Shown in pieces: positions 1 to 11,264 of a stretch of 64,000 bases of DNA. The notes beneath the pieces were generated by a model, which did no database searches, was not told the origin of the DNA, and saw only the letters and a program-made list of their open reading frames with translations. The stretch's first letter is position 1. Every line of letters begins with the position of its first letter. Source of the DNA: Areca catechu (lineage: Eukaryota; Streptophyta; Magnoliopsida; Arecales; Arecaceae); contig CM038050.1 in NCBI GenBank assembly GCA_021397845.1, forward strand, positions 146,443,980 through 146,507,979, read 5' to 3'. A program made the translations under genes and the position numbers.

Positions 1-974
1 CTTAATTCCAGCCAAATAAAACCCATACCAAGTTTCATGCCATCTTTATTTCTTTCTTTAATTAGCACCTTAACCACCCATCTAGAGTCCTAATGAATTT
101 GGACTCTAGATAGCACCTCATAATATAATTTCCTCACCAAGGAAAATTCCAGTACCTCCACAAAATTTGTGCCATTCCTTCCTCATTTTTCTCCATACCA
201 TAATCCTCATGCCAAGTCAAACCTACACCCTTCTTGATTTCCCATGCCATAATTCCCCTTGTTTCCTTTTATTTCAGCATCCAAGCTCTCTCTCATGCCA
301 CCACAAAATCTGATTTCTTTCCTTATCCAAATCAGCACCTCAACCAAGAGTCCATGTAATTTAGGACTCTTGATTCCACACCAAAAATCATGCTCTTCTT
401 TTCCTTCATTGTTTCTAATCAAATCAGTGCCTATTCCTTTCCAAATCTATTCTTAGTGCATGCTAACTCCCTTAATTTCTTTATGAATCCATGCCCAAAA
501 GAAATCTACACTCCTCTTATTCCTTCCTTATCTGGTTTGATGCCATGCCATGAGAAAATCTCTCTATTTCATTCTTCTTTTGGTGCTTCAAATTTCTTTC
601 TTTCAAGAAACCCAACCACGCCACTTCCTTACTTGCATTTGAATTCCAACAATAAGATTGTGCCTTCTTTGAATTAGATTCTCCATTTGATCTTTTAGGT
701 TGCTGGATTGGATACATATATGGCTTAGACTCGGACTCGAGCTTCCTTCTTATTATTCCTGAACCTTTGGGGTTTTTAATAGATTGCTTGATTTACTTGG
801 GTTAGAGCTAATTTGAGCTTAGGTTGATTGCATAAACTCAATCTTCCAATTAGCTGCAAAATAAAATAGAAAGCATCAAATTCTAATTAATAAAAGTCAA
901 TTAACAAAATATTTAATGCTTTTAACATCTAAATCTTATATTCATCAATTGGAGTACCTAAAGGCACATACTAC
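1..974. other. Unassigned AT-rich DNA left of the first gypsy relic
   Basis: I see no recognisable protein domain here on either strand; the open frames are short (under 100 codons) and low in complexity. The plus strand is rich in C and T with recurring CATGCC and CCATACC words, which looks like a decayed repeat rather than a gene. Two related hairpins lie inside it (listed separately). The gypsy-derived coding homology begins abruptly near 975-990. This stretch could be the end of another inserted element whose remainder lies outside the window. Confidence 0.5.
81..372. repeat. Two related 9-10 bp-arm hairpins about 264 bp apart
   Basis: The first hairpin has arms TCTAGAGTCC (81-90) and GGACTCTAGA (101-110) around a 10-base loop. 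The second has arms CAAGAGTCC (345-353) and GGACTCTTG (364-372), also around a 10-base loop. Both are preceded by a GCACCTYAACCA context, so they look like copies of one ancestral segment. The arms differ at one paired position, and both partners have changed so that pairing is kept. The function is unknown. Confidence 0.6.
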
Positions 975-2128
975 CTATGGACAATCATCCCACCAAAGGC
1001 CTGGTGAACACCATTATTGGAGGATTTCCTAGGGGGCATCCTTGCTAGCCAGAGGAGTCTCTATTCATGCAATTCTCGAGTCCCCTTGGGCTTAGCAGCG
1101 TAAGCAAGAGGATATCATCGACTTTTCTAACTTTGATGTAGAAGGCATCCAAACCTCCCATGATGATGCTGTTATAGTTTCTTTCACTATCGCCAACTAT
1201 GATGTACGATGTATTCTAATTGATAATGAAAGCTCCAAAGATATTTTATTTTAAGATACCTTTAGCATAATAAATCTCTCATAGGATTGTCTGTAAAAGA
1301 TGAGTTCTCTCTTGTAGGGTTCTTTGGTGATGCTATTGTTATGGAAGGCACGATCACCCTACCTGTAACTGTAGGCTGTGTCCCAAGATAAGCAATAGTC
1401 ATGCTGAACTTCTGGTGGTAAAGGTTCTCTCGGCATACAATGCCATTTTAGAAAGACTGGACTTGAATGCCCTTCATGCCATTGTGTCCATCTACCATCT
1501 ACTGATGAAGTTTCTGACCATCTAAGGCATGAGTGAAGTTCGAGGTGACCAAGCTCTAGCCAAATAATATTATGTGGCCACCCTTAAAGGAATGAAGTCC
1601 TAAGAAGCTCTACCAATTGATAGCCTTGATCTCAGAGATGAATAGGTTGAGCAGTGGGATCACCCGGTGGAAGAGCTTCTCTCAGTTCCTCTAGATGACC
1701 ATGACCCAACCTAAAAGGTCCAAATCAGGTCTCAGCTAGAAGAGGCCTCGCGTGACCGGCTCCTCACCTTCTTGAAAGCCAATGCAGACATTTTTTCATG
1801 GACTACCTCTAACATACCTAGTGTAAATCTAGAAGTTATGGTCCACCAACTGCATGTTAACCCTTCGCATAAGCCTGTAAAGTAAAAGAAGTGATGCTTC
1901 ATCCCTGAATGCCAGCAAGCCATTAAGCAAGAAGTTGACAAGTTGTACATGGCTAGATTCATCTACAAGGTCAACTACCTTGAATGGCTTGTGAATATAG
2001 TACTTGTCAAGAAGGCAAGTGGCAAATGGTGGGTATGTATTAATTTTACTGATTTAAATAAAACCTATCTAAAAGATAGCTTCCCCTACCCTGGATAAAC
2101 CAATTGATTGATTCTACATTGGGGCACC
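975..2128 (+). pseudogene. G1 gag end, protease and RT N-terminus (gypsy), degenerate
   Basis: Reading across stops and frameshifts gives typical Tat-like gypsy landmarks. There is a GLVNTIIGGFPRGHP segment near 1005-1050. A protease region near 1130-1260 has SFTIANYDVRCILIDNESS, where the expected active-site DNGSS is altered to DNESS. From about 1735 to 2100 comes the start of the reverse transcriptase, with ANADIFSW, then VKKASGKWWVCINFTDLNK and SFPYPG. Many in-frame stops (TAG, TGA, TAA) show that it is dead. The coding sequence stops exactly at the AGCTG duplication that borders the inserted C1 element and continues at 13,691. Confidence 0.85.
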
Positions 2129-2468
2129 AGCTGTGTTGATCCCATAAGTGATTTTGATGATAACCAAACATTGGAGCATACATCTATTTTACTAACAACT
2201 CTTCAAGTATTTTATAAGATTTTGTAGGATGAATTCATTGCTCAATTTCAACTCCTACATTTCTATTTCTTGTGTTGAGTTGTATTGTAATTGAATCCTG
2301 TAAAGAAGAACCCAAAGAAAAACTTAAGTAAAAACCAATCAAATGGATTACTTCTAGGTTATTTCAAACTTAAAATTACTTTGAGTATGTTTAAAGGCAT
2401 CTTGAAATTTAGAAGACTTGCTGGATAATCTATGGAGAAAAACTGATATTTCACTGAAAATTTCATCC

Positions 2469-2934
2469 GAGCTGACTCGAAGAGAAGAGAGCCGACTTTG
2501 GCATATGGCATGCATAAAAATTTCTAGCATGCAGATATCCGAGCTGACTCGTCCAAAGTACTACTTCATAAATCAGACAGGCGAGCCAACCCAAAGTGAG
2601 TCCGAGCTGACCCAAAGGGAGTCCAAGCCGACTCTATCATTTAGTCAGACATCCGAGCTGACTCTTCAGAGATTCGAGCTGACTCCTCCAGAGTCTAGAA
2701 AAAGAGCTCTGAGAACTATAGCCAACCGAGTCGACTCTAAAGAGAAAGAGCTGACTCTTCCAGACTACATTTTTGAAGGCCTGAGGATCCGAGTCAACTA
2801 TAATCAAGGTGAGCCAACTTTTATAGAGTGAGGAATCAGAACACTATGCAACCGAGCCGACTAGACTGAAGAGAGTCGACTCAACTAGAACTACTCCAAG
2901 GATCTGAGCCGACTCAAGTAATCCGAGCTGACTC
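2469..2934. promoter_or_regulatory. Array of 16 GAGYYGACTC quasi-palindromes in C1 U3
   Basis: Starts of the 10-mers are 2469, 2489, 2541, 2583, 2604, 2625, 2655, 2676, 2728, 2748, 2791, 2811, 2854, 2873, 2906 and 2925. Two of them (2728 and 2873) are the perfect palindrome GAGTCGACTC. Most occur as pairs 19-21 bp apart, about two helical turns. The array lies upstream of the TATA-like box at 3065, so it is in the position of an enhancer or silencing platform. Sirevirus LTRs are known to carry clustered palindromes; the regulatory role here is inferred. Confidence 0.7.
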
Positions 2935-3064
2935 GAAGGTTGATTTCAGACTTATAACGACTAGTTCCAAAACTTAGAATTTGAATCCAAAAAGTGCTCC
3001 AACGGTCAAAAGTCACATCCCAACGGTCTACAACGACTAAAATCATCTGAGAAGAGTACAAGAC

Positions 3065-3074
3065 TATATATTTA
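3065..3074 (+). promoter_or_regulatory. TATA-like box of C1 5' LTR
   Basis: TATATATTTA lies about 130 bp downstream of the palindrome array and is repeated at the same place in the 3' LTR (12,969-12,978). This is the expected location for the U3 promoter of an LTR element. Confidence 0.6.
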
Positions 3075-3786
3075 AGGGATTTGAGCTACTTTAAACAAGA
3101 GATGATGAATAAATGCTAAATTGAATATCCAAGCTACCTTGTGTGTAAGAGATCACTGCAAGTGCATTCAAGACAGTCTTCAAGCCTTCACCAACTACCA
3201 ACTAAAGCTTGAAGCATTTATTGAAGAAGTTGAACAAGCCAACCAAGTGCATTGAAGTGCAACCAATTGGGCTTCTCTTAAGCTACACCAGCAACCATTC
3301 GACAAAACTTGTTTGTCATTCTGTTGCTTTCTTTTTACAATTCTCTTTTGAATTGTTGGGTTATTGGTGAACCCAATTTAAAAACCAAATAGGTTCTTGG
3401 TTAGCCTGTGTTAAAACCAAGTGTTAGGTTCTTGGTGATCCTGGTAAAGCCAAGTATTAGGTTTCTTTGATGAGCCCGGTTTAAAAATCAAAGTGTAGAT
3501 GTTTGGATTATGAGCCTGTTAAAATAATCTAACTGCATTCCAGTTGGGGATATAGTGAAAATCCCACGTGGTAATCTTGGATAGTGGATGTAGGAGCTAG
3601 GTTGCTTTGAACCACTATAAAATTTCTTGTGTTTGTGTTGTGGATTCTCTTTATATCTTGCTTCTGCTTTTAATTATCTCAATCATGACACTTAACACTT
3701 CAAGGGATTTTCAAAGAGCACATAATTGCTTAAACTTTTTAAATTTTCAATTCTTCCCCCCTTGGAAAAGCCACCTGGGCAACAAC

Positions 3787-3798
3787 TGGTATTAGAGC
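3787..3798 (+). other. C1 primer-binding site (Met-tRNA type)
   Basis: TGGTATTAGAGC begins two bases after the 5' LTR end (3784). It matches the plant consensus TGGTATCAGAGC, complementary to the 3' end of methionine tRNA, with one change (C to T). This position fixes the LTR boundary. Confidence 0.85.
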
Positions 3799-3842
3799 AG
3801 TGTCTCTGAATACATTTAAAGTAAAGATTGATATCTCATCCC

Positions 3843-5800
3843 ATGAGTATATCCTTGGCCAAAGGCCAATCTACCAATAGACCTCCACTATTCACTGGCA
3901 CAAATTATTCATATTGAAAAGCTAGAATGAAAATCTATATTCAAGTTATCGATTTTTAATTATGAAAGGTCATTCTAAAAGGGCCACAAATTCCCATGAT
4001 CAAAATTAATGGCATGGATGTCCCAAAGCCTGAAGAGGATTGGGATGAACACGACATGAAGATGGGAGAATTAAATGACAAAGCAATGAATTTATTATAC
4101 TATGCTTTGGATGCTAATGAGTTCAATCAAATTTTCACTTACTCTTCTGCAAAGAAAATTTGGGACAAACTCAAAGTGACCCACGAAGGAACTTCCCAAG
4201 TGAAGACTTTGAAAATTAATCTTCTTGTACATAATTACGAACTTTTCAAAATTGAATCAACTGAAACTATCTCTGCCATGTTTACTTGATTTATAGATAT
4301 TATTAATAGAGTGAAGACTTTGAAAATTAATCTTCTTGTACATAATTACGAACTTTTCAAAATTGAATCAACTGAAATTATCTCTGCCATGTTTACTTGA
4401 TTTATAATATTATTAATAGTTTGAAAAGTCTTGACAGAGTTTATTCAAATGCTGACCTAGTACAAAAGATCCTCAGATAACTTCCAGACAAATAGGACCC
4501 CAAAGTGACTGCCATCGAGGAAGCGAAAGATCTAAACGCCTTATCTCTAGATGAATTAATGGGTTCACTCATCACACATGAACTTGCCATGCGGCATAAA
4601 ACTAATGATGATCAGAAGAAGAAGAAGACAATAGCCTTCAAAGCTGCATTGGATTCAAAGAAAGATGAGAAATCGGAAGATGACTGTACCTCCTCCGAAG
4701 ATGATCTAGAAGACAAAGATATTGCTATGGTCGTGAGGAGTTTTAGAAGGTTTATGGAAAAGAAGAAAGGAATATACTATAGAAAATTTCATAAACGAGG
4801 TGAGCACTTCAAGGATAAGGACAAGATAAGAAAAAGAAAAGGAACAAGTCCCCACCTGCTATGAATATAAGAAACCGGGGCACATTCATTTAGATTGTCC
4901 ACTATTGAAGAAAACCTTCAAGAAGAAGAAAAAGAAAGCTATGGTTGCTACATGGAGCGACAGCAAAGAGTCGACTTCATCTGAAGAAGAAGAGACCACA
5001 AAAACTGCTAACTTATGTCTAATGGGTCTCGAAGACGAGGTAACATCCCTCAAACCTCAATTAGAATTTACTTTTGTTGAATTGAATTATGCTTTTCATG
5101 ATCTATTATCTGAATTCAAAAAGGCTGGAGTAAAGATAAGAACTTTAAAGAATATCAATGATTCTTTACAAAAGAAAAAAGAAGGGATTTCAGAAAAGAA
5201 TAATCTATTGCAAAAGAATTTACATGTCTTTTCTGAAAAATACAAAGCTTTGGAAATTGAAAACAATATATGTCTTGACAAGAACAAATCTTTAATTATT
5301 GAAAATAATGACTTGAAAAAGGAGGTTGAAAAGCTTAAGTTAAAAGTTGAAAAACTTACTTTACTTCAAATAAGCTTGAGTTAATTTTAAAAGATCAAAG
5401 AATTTATGGAAACAAAACTGGAATTGGTTTCAATTTTTTAATTTCAAATAGAATTTTAGCTACTAAATTCATATATTCAAAAGCTTATGTTTCAAAATCA
5501 ATATCTAAAGAAGCTTTTGTATCCAATCCTTCTGCATCCATTACTAGATCTTCAATTTATGTACCTAAGGTTACAAATAGAAAATCTATTATATCTGCAT
5601 CAGCATCAACATCATTTCAGAATTCTAGAATTATATGTTATGCATGTCATGGAGTTGGACATAAATTCTTTCAATGTAATTCATTAAAGAAAAATGCATA
5701 TTCTAAGAATAGAATTAAAAGAATTTGGGTTCCTAAAGGAACCACCTTCGCTAACCTGCAAGGATCCAAGTTAGCTTGGGTACCTAAAAGAACTTCTTGA
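3843..5800 (+). pseudogene. C1 gag (copia), interrupted
   Basis: The likely start is ATG at 3843, followed by a Sirevirus-like gag N-terminus with STNRPPLFTGTNYSY. The core gag domain runs about 3996-4290 (AKKIWDKLKVTHEG and following). A CCHC zinc knuckle CYEYKKPGHIHLDC is at 4857-4898. A Lys/Glu-rich coiled-coil stretch follows (about 5040-5390). A second zinc-knuckle-like motif, CYACHGVGHKFFQC, lies near 5636-5677. Two zinc-knuckle blocks separated by a coiled coil are characteristic of Sirevirus gag. Stops at several points and frame changes near 4290-4500 and 4864-4905 show it is broken; a 111-bp internal tandem duplication is listed separately. Confidence 0.88.
4200..4418 (+). repeat. 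111-bp tandem duplication inside C1 gag
   Basis: The segment starting GTGAAGACTTTGAAAATTAA at 4200 is repeated from 4311 with almost no change. The period is 111 bp (37 codons), so the duplication itself would keep frame. The second unit ends near 4418 with a 3-base deletion. Both units contain the same TGA stop after GCCATGTTTACT, so the stop predates the duplication or was copied with it. Confidence 0.9.
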
Positions 5801-5819
5801 TTGTCTTGTAGGAATGTCT

Positions 5820-7290
5820 TGTAGCCCAAAAATTAAAGAAAAGATGGTATCTCGATAGTGGCTGTTCAAGGCATATGACGGGTGACAATGATCAATTTAT
5901 CATCCTAGAGATGAAAGAAGGAGGTATGATTACTTTTGGAGATTATGGCAAGGAAAAAATAATCGGAATTGGTAAGATCAAAATAACCCCCTGTACTTAT
6001 ATTGAAAATGTATTGCTAGTAGATAAATTAAAGCATAATTTGTTAAGCATTATCAATTATGTGATAAAGGCTTCAAGGTTATCTTTGAATCATCTATGTG
6101 TATTGTAACAAACTCTCTTGATTCTAACAATAAGTTTATTGGACATAGACTTGGAAACATTTATGTAGTAGACCTTAATGATCTTGCGATGTCAAGTAGT
6201 TCCAGTCTAGTTGCAATGAATACTAAAATCAAGGAGTCTTGCTTACTTTAGCATAGAAATTATGCCATGCTAGCATGCATACTATTACCAAGTTAATTTC
6301 CAAGAATTTAGTTAGAGGCATGCCTAAATTTAAAATAGATCTTAATCATGTTTGTGATGCATGCCACATGGATAAACAAACTAGGGAGAGCTTTAAACCC
6401 AAAAATATGATTTCAACTACTAAACCCCTTGAGCTACTTCACACGGACTTATTTGGACCAACTAGGACCGCAAGCCTATATGGTATGAAATATACTCTTG
6501 TGATAGTAAATGATCTTTCTAGATTTACTTGAACTTTGTTTATCGCTCATAAAGATGAAACTTTTAGAGTCTTTCAAAAATTTTACAAAAAAGTTTCTAA
6601 TCAGAAAAATCTTTCAATAGTTTCAATTAGGAGTGATCACAACACCGAATTTGAAAATCAGTTTTTCGATGATTATTGCATAGAAAATGGCATTGATCAC
6701 AACTTCTCCGCTCCTAGGACACCGCAACAAAATAGTGTTGTAGAGAGAAAAAATAGGACTTTGGAAGAGATGGCCCGAACAATATTATGTGAAGACAATC
6801 TTTCAAGGTACTTTTGGACAGAAGTAGTGAACATTGCTTGTTATATTTTGAACTGCATTTTGATTCATCCTATTTTGAAGAAAACCCCCTATGAGCTTTG
6901 GAATGAAAAAAAATCTAACATTAATTATTTTCATGTATTTGGTTGTAAATGCTTTCTGCTTAACAATGATAAAGATAATCTAGAAAAATTTGATGCTAAA
7001 TCTGATGAAAATTTTTCTTGGTTATTCATTACATAGCACAGCATATAGAGTATTTAACAAAAGAACTCTTACTGTAGAAGAATCTATGCATGTTATTTTT
7101 GATGAAACTAACCCTTCACCTTCTAAGAAAGAAGAGAGCATAGACAATGATGCAGGTACAATTCAAAAAGAAATGGAAGACATGAGCATACAGGAAATAC
7201 CAACTCAAGAAGGAGAAGATACGGTAAGTAAAGATCATGCTGATCTACCAAGGGAACGGAGGTACGTAACTTCTCATCCAAGATAATTAA
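5820..7290 (+). pseudogene. C1 protease and integrase (copia pol, first half)
   Basis: The aspartic protease motif WYLDSGCSRHMTGD is near 5850-5885. The integrase zinc-binding region and core follow: CDACHMDKQTRESF (about 6350), LLHTDLFGP with the first catalytic Asp (about 6430), IVSIRSDH with the second Asp (about 6625), and TPQQNSVVERKNRTLEEMA with the catalytic Glu (about 6720-6770). The GKEx-like tail runs into an acidic linker (7000-7290). Frames change at about 6110 and 6530 (TGA) and at 7036, so the polyprotein is broken. In copia elements integrase lies before RT, as here. Confidence 0.9.
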
Positions 7291-7319
7291 TTATTGGTGA
7301 TCCTTCATAAGGTATTAGG

Positions 7320-8894
7320 ACTAGGTCATCACATAGAGATGCACATGATTACCTAGCCTTTGTATCACAAATAGAACCTTATACCTTAAAAGAAGCTGAA
7401 TCTAACCCAAACTAAATGATGGCCATGCATGAAGAACTAAATCAGTTTGAAAGAAATAAAGTATGGACTTTAGTTAAAAGACCATCAGACCATCCCATCA
7501 TAGGAACCAAATGGGTCTATAGAAACAAGTTAGATGAACAAGGAAATGTAGTAAGAAATAAAGCTAGATTAGTAGCTAAGGGATATAACCAAGAAAAATG
7601 TATAGATTTTAATGAAACATATGCACCTGTAGCAAGATTAGAAGCCATTAGATTACTTCTTGCATTTGCTTGCTACATAAATTTCAAACTTTTTCAAATG
7701 GATGTGAAAAGTGCATTCTTGAATGGTTTTATTTCCAAACAAGTTTTTGTAGAATAGGCACCAGGTTTTGAAAATCATGCTTTTCCAAATCATGTTTTTA
7801 AATCAATAAAGCTTTATATGGTTTAAAACAAGCACCTAGAGCCTGGTATGATAGACTTAGCACTTTCTTGATTGAAAATAATTTTTCAAGAGGAAATATT
7901 GATAAAACTCTTTTCATCAAGAAGAAAAATAATGATTTATTAGTTGTACAGATTTATGTTGATGATATTATATTTGGTGCAACTAATAAAATTCTTTGTA
8001 GAGAATTTGCTAAGTTAATGCAGGAAGAATTTGAAATGAGCCTAATGGATGAACTTAATTACTTCCTTGGACTTCAAGTGAAACAAAGGAAGGAATCTTC
8101 ATTAACCAAGCCAAATATACCAAAGAAATAATCAAAAAGTTTGGTATGGAGTCAAGCAAACAAATGAGCACACCAATGAGCCCAACTTGCAGATTGGATA
8201 AAAATGAAGATGGATCCAACATTGATCAAAGCTCTATAAAGGTATGATCGGATCCTTGTTATACTTAACTGCAAGTAGACCTGATATCTTGTATAGCATA
8301 TGTGTATGTGCTAGATTCCAATCTAATCCTAAAGAATCATATATGCTTGCTATTAAAAGGATTATCATATATTTGAAAGGTATAAGTAATCTAGGTCTAT
8401 GGTTTTCAAAACATTCTTCATTGATTTTAATTGGATTTTCGGATGCTAATTATGCTGGTTATAAAATTGATAGAAAAAGCACTAGCAGCACATGCTAATT
8501 TCTAGGGTTGAATTTAATCTCATGGCACTGTAAGAAACAAAATTCGGTAGCACTATCTACTGCTGAGGCAGATTATGTTGCTGCAGAAAGTTGTTATGCA
8601 CAAGTGTTATGGATTAAACAATAACTAGAAGACTTTGATACTACACAATCTAAAATTTCCATCAAATATGATAACACAAGTGCTATAAATTTGACAAAAA
8701 AACCAAATCAACACTCAAGAATTAAACACATAGAAATTAGACACCATTTTATTAGAGATCATGTTTTGAATGGTGACATTGAACTAGAATTCATCCCTAC
8801 TGAGAGCCAACTTGCTAACATTTTCACTAAGCCACTCAATCAAGATAGATTTGAAATGATTAGAGGGGAATTAGGTCTTTGTGATCCTTTCTAA
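7320..8894 (+). pseudogene. C1 reverse transcriptase and RNase H (copia pol, second half)
   Basis: The RT starts with WTLVKRPSDHPIIGTKWVYR (about 7465-7525), followed by ARLVAKGYNQ and QMDVKSAFLNG (catalytic Asp). The YVDD box is intact at 7955-7966. The RNase H part includes GFSDANYAG (about 8435), STAEADYVAA (about 8560), and a C-terminus IFTKPLNQDRFEMIRGELGL ending at the stop at 8892-8894. Stops at about 7757 and 8498 and frame changes at about 7800 and 8131 inactivate it. The end GELGLCDPF is typical of Sirevirus pol. Confidence 0.9.
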
Positions 8895-9045
8895 GTTTTC
8901 CTAACCTAATTCCTTCAAAATTTTAAAAAAAATATCTAGAAAACCTCCTACATCAATTCAAGTTCATTGAACAACGTTTCTTGAAATTTTATCGAATTAA
9001 TTTCAATTTATGAATCATTTCAACTTTTATGAAAAGTTTCTGTTT

Positions 9046-9155
9046 GAGTCGACTCAGGCAATTTTGCTCTGGTCGAGCCGACTCGAATCTCTATTATTTT
9101 AGTTTTCGCTCTGGTCGAGTCGACTTGGATAATTTAGGGTTATTAGAGCCGACTC
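9046..9155. promoter_or_regulatory. Four GAGYYGACTC palindromes between C1 pol and env-like ORF
   Basis: Copies start at 9046, 9075, 9117 and 9146 (spacings 29, 42, 29 bp). The first is the perfect palindrome GAGTCGACTC. A CTCTGGTCGAG context recurs. The same motif fills the U3 of both LTRs, so this is a second, internal cluster placed just upstream of the third ORF. A regulatory role is inferred. Confidence 0.6.
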
Positions 9156-9319
9156 GGATGTTAGGCAAATAGTTTTTTAATAGAGCCATAGAGCCATTTC
9201 TGAATTTTTCTATCTTTTGTTTTCTCTCTAAACCTTAGAACTCCACTCAAAACCTCTTCCAAAACCTCGGAAATCATCTCCCTTGAGCTCTTTTCCTCCA
9301 ATTTCTCCCAATTCTTGCA

Positions 9320-11264
9320 ATGGCATCAAAAATGGCTATGAGGAAGAGATCAAAAAGAGCTGCACCCTCAGTGGAAGTAGAAAGAAGAACAAAGCATCGG
9401 CAAGAGGGGTCGACTCGAGCAATTGGGAGGGAAGAAGAAGAAACAAAATAGTTAGCCTCTACTCACTCTCCAAGACAGGTGATTTCAATGTCTAACCGGC
9501 CTGTTACTAGTGGTAGAAGGATTATTTTCAAATTTCTTGAAAAATTGGACTGAAAATTGGGGATTTAATTGATGAACAAGGCTGGACATTCTTCTGCTCT
9601 CTGAATTTATCTATATATCCAACCTTGTTAGAGCATTTTATGAAAACCTGAGAATTGAACCCCAACACATTGAATCCACAGTAAAGGAAAAATGGATTAT
9701 AGTGACAGAGAAAAGGCTCAGCATAATATTGGAAATGCCTGCTGAAGGGACTAAGCACTTAGTTTTGAAGGATGGAGAGAAAACCCTTCAAACAATACTG
9801 GGCAGGACAGATGTTAGTGGAGTGGGAACTATCATGGCAAACACACTTTTACTAGAAATGAGACTGCTCCACAACTTTATTAGTAGAATATTTCTTCCAA
9901 GAACTGGCAGATTTGATTGGGTAAGTGAACGTGACCTCAGGTTTATGGAACACATCATTCAGGGGGAGGCATTAAATTTATCCTATATCATGATAATGCA
10001 AATGAAGGAGGCTATTAGAAAAGTTAAGGCATGTTTACCTTATTGAATGGTTTTAACCTTGTTGTTTCAAGCCTCCAGGATCAATTTAGAAGGGGAAGAT
10101 GGTAAACCCCTTCATCACAACGATACTTATACTTCCAAATCTCTACTTCTAATGGAATATATCCTTAGTGAAGGGATGTGGAAGAAGAAGGGAACTAAAG
10201 AGAGGGCTATAGCAGCCTCCAGCAGCAGTAGCAGTACTGAGGATAGTGACAGTGAAGACCTTCCTAGGGAGATCTTTACTGCAAGGCCTTCAGCACCTAA
10301 GCACATTGTTGATGTTCTAGTTGGCACTTCTAATGACTTTGCTAGCATTTCTGAGCCAGTTGAGACTACTGTACTTGGATTTGCACCTACTGAGACTGAG
10401 CATGCTACATTTGAGGCTGTGGAGACAGTGCACTTTGAGTATGAGACTCCCTTACTAGCATCTTTACCTGCACTAGATACTATTTATGTTCCTCCTGCAC
10501 CTTCTGTTCCAGGACCACCTGCACATTCAGCTCTACCTTCAGTGATACAGGACTTCATAGCACTGCAGATGAAGTCACTGACAGAATCTTTGACTGCTTC
10601 CCTGGCTACTACGTTTGGTGAGTTTTGCCAATCAGTGGACTGTAGACTGGATCACATTGATAGTGAGGTCAGGCAGTTGAGAGGCAGAGTTGAATCACTT
10701 AAGACCTCTAGACCTACATCTCAGCATGATCTGCAGCCTATCATTAATACCATATCATCTGGTTCTGATTCAATCAAGAAAACTGTTGATCAAACTTTGA
10801 AAGAATTTAGAACAGAGCTAAAGGAGATAAGGTTCAAAATGGGATCATTGGAACAGGGAAAGAGGATGGAAGAAGATTATACAAGGAGCATAGGGATCTT
10901 GAGGTCGGAATTTGGAAGATTGCGAGGTTTTGCTGAAGCTTTTGCAAATACGCAAGCTGCTGAGTTAATTGCATTGAACACTGAGGTGAAAAGGCTTCAT
11001 GAAGAGATGGAGGTGGTTCAATTTCAACTTGATCAGCTCAAAACCACTGTCATTGAAGCATTTGCCACTCCTAAACCTAAACATGTACCTACACCTGGAC
11101 CTACCTCTACTACACATCCTAGGTAGCCAGCTCCTCATCTTAGGCCCCAAGCTTCTGAACCATAATTTGTGGACCCAATAGCATCGATGCCATCTTTTGG
11201 AGCATCCGTTGTACCATCTTTTGGGCCATCCAATACTACTCAGCTAGATAGTGATACTGAATAG
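9320..11264 (+). pseudogene. C1 env-like third ORF (Sirevirus), interrupted
   Basis: A candidate ATG at 9320 begins a basic N-terminus (MASKMAMRKRSKRAAPS). After several stops the frame is open from about 9702 to 11,126, broken once by TGA at 10,044-10,046, and continues past TAG at 11,124 to TAG at 11,262-11,264. The first half (about 9560-10,190) resembles the plant transposon-associated domain found in Sirevirus third ORFs, with RFDWVSERDLRFMEHII. A Ser/Asp/Glu-rich linker and a Pro-rich segment follow. The C-terminal third (about 10,620-11,060) is heptad-rich and probably coiled coil. I see no clear signal peptide or membrane anchor, so calling it an envelope is by position only. Confidence 0.75.

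Larger units (their letters stand above)
2134..3784 (+). repeat. C1 5' LTR
   Basis: This LTR of 1651 bp starts TGTTGATCCCATAAGTG and ends GGGCAACA. It is closely matched by the 3' LTR at 12,039-13,685. It carries a dense array of GAGYYGACTC quasi-palindromes (2469-2934), a TATA-like TATATATTTA at 3065-3074, and a T-rich/downstream region consistent with R-U5. An open frame at 2418-2831 translates the palindrome array and is not a gene. Confidence 0.93.

Noticed and set aside
2418..2831. 137-codon open frame with repeated ELT words
   Set aside because: It is the translation of the GAGYYGACTC array inside the C1 LTR and its counterpart in the 3' LTR is not open, so it is not a gene.
2469..2934. 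CRISPR-like array of short repeats
   Set aside because: The motif is only 10 bp, spacing varies, and it lies in a plant LTR with a partner copy; there is no CRISPR context.
5096..5287. Minus-strand frame rich in Phe and Ser
   Set aside because: It is the shadow of the Lys-rich coiled-coil part of C1 gag.
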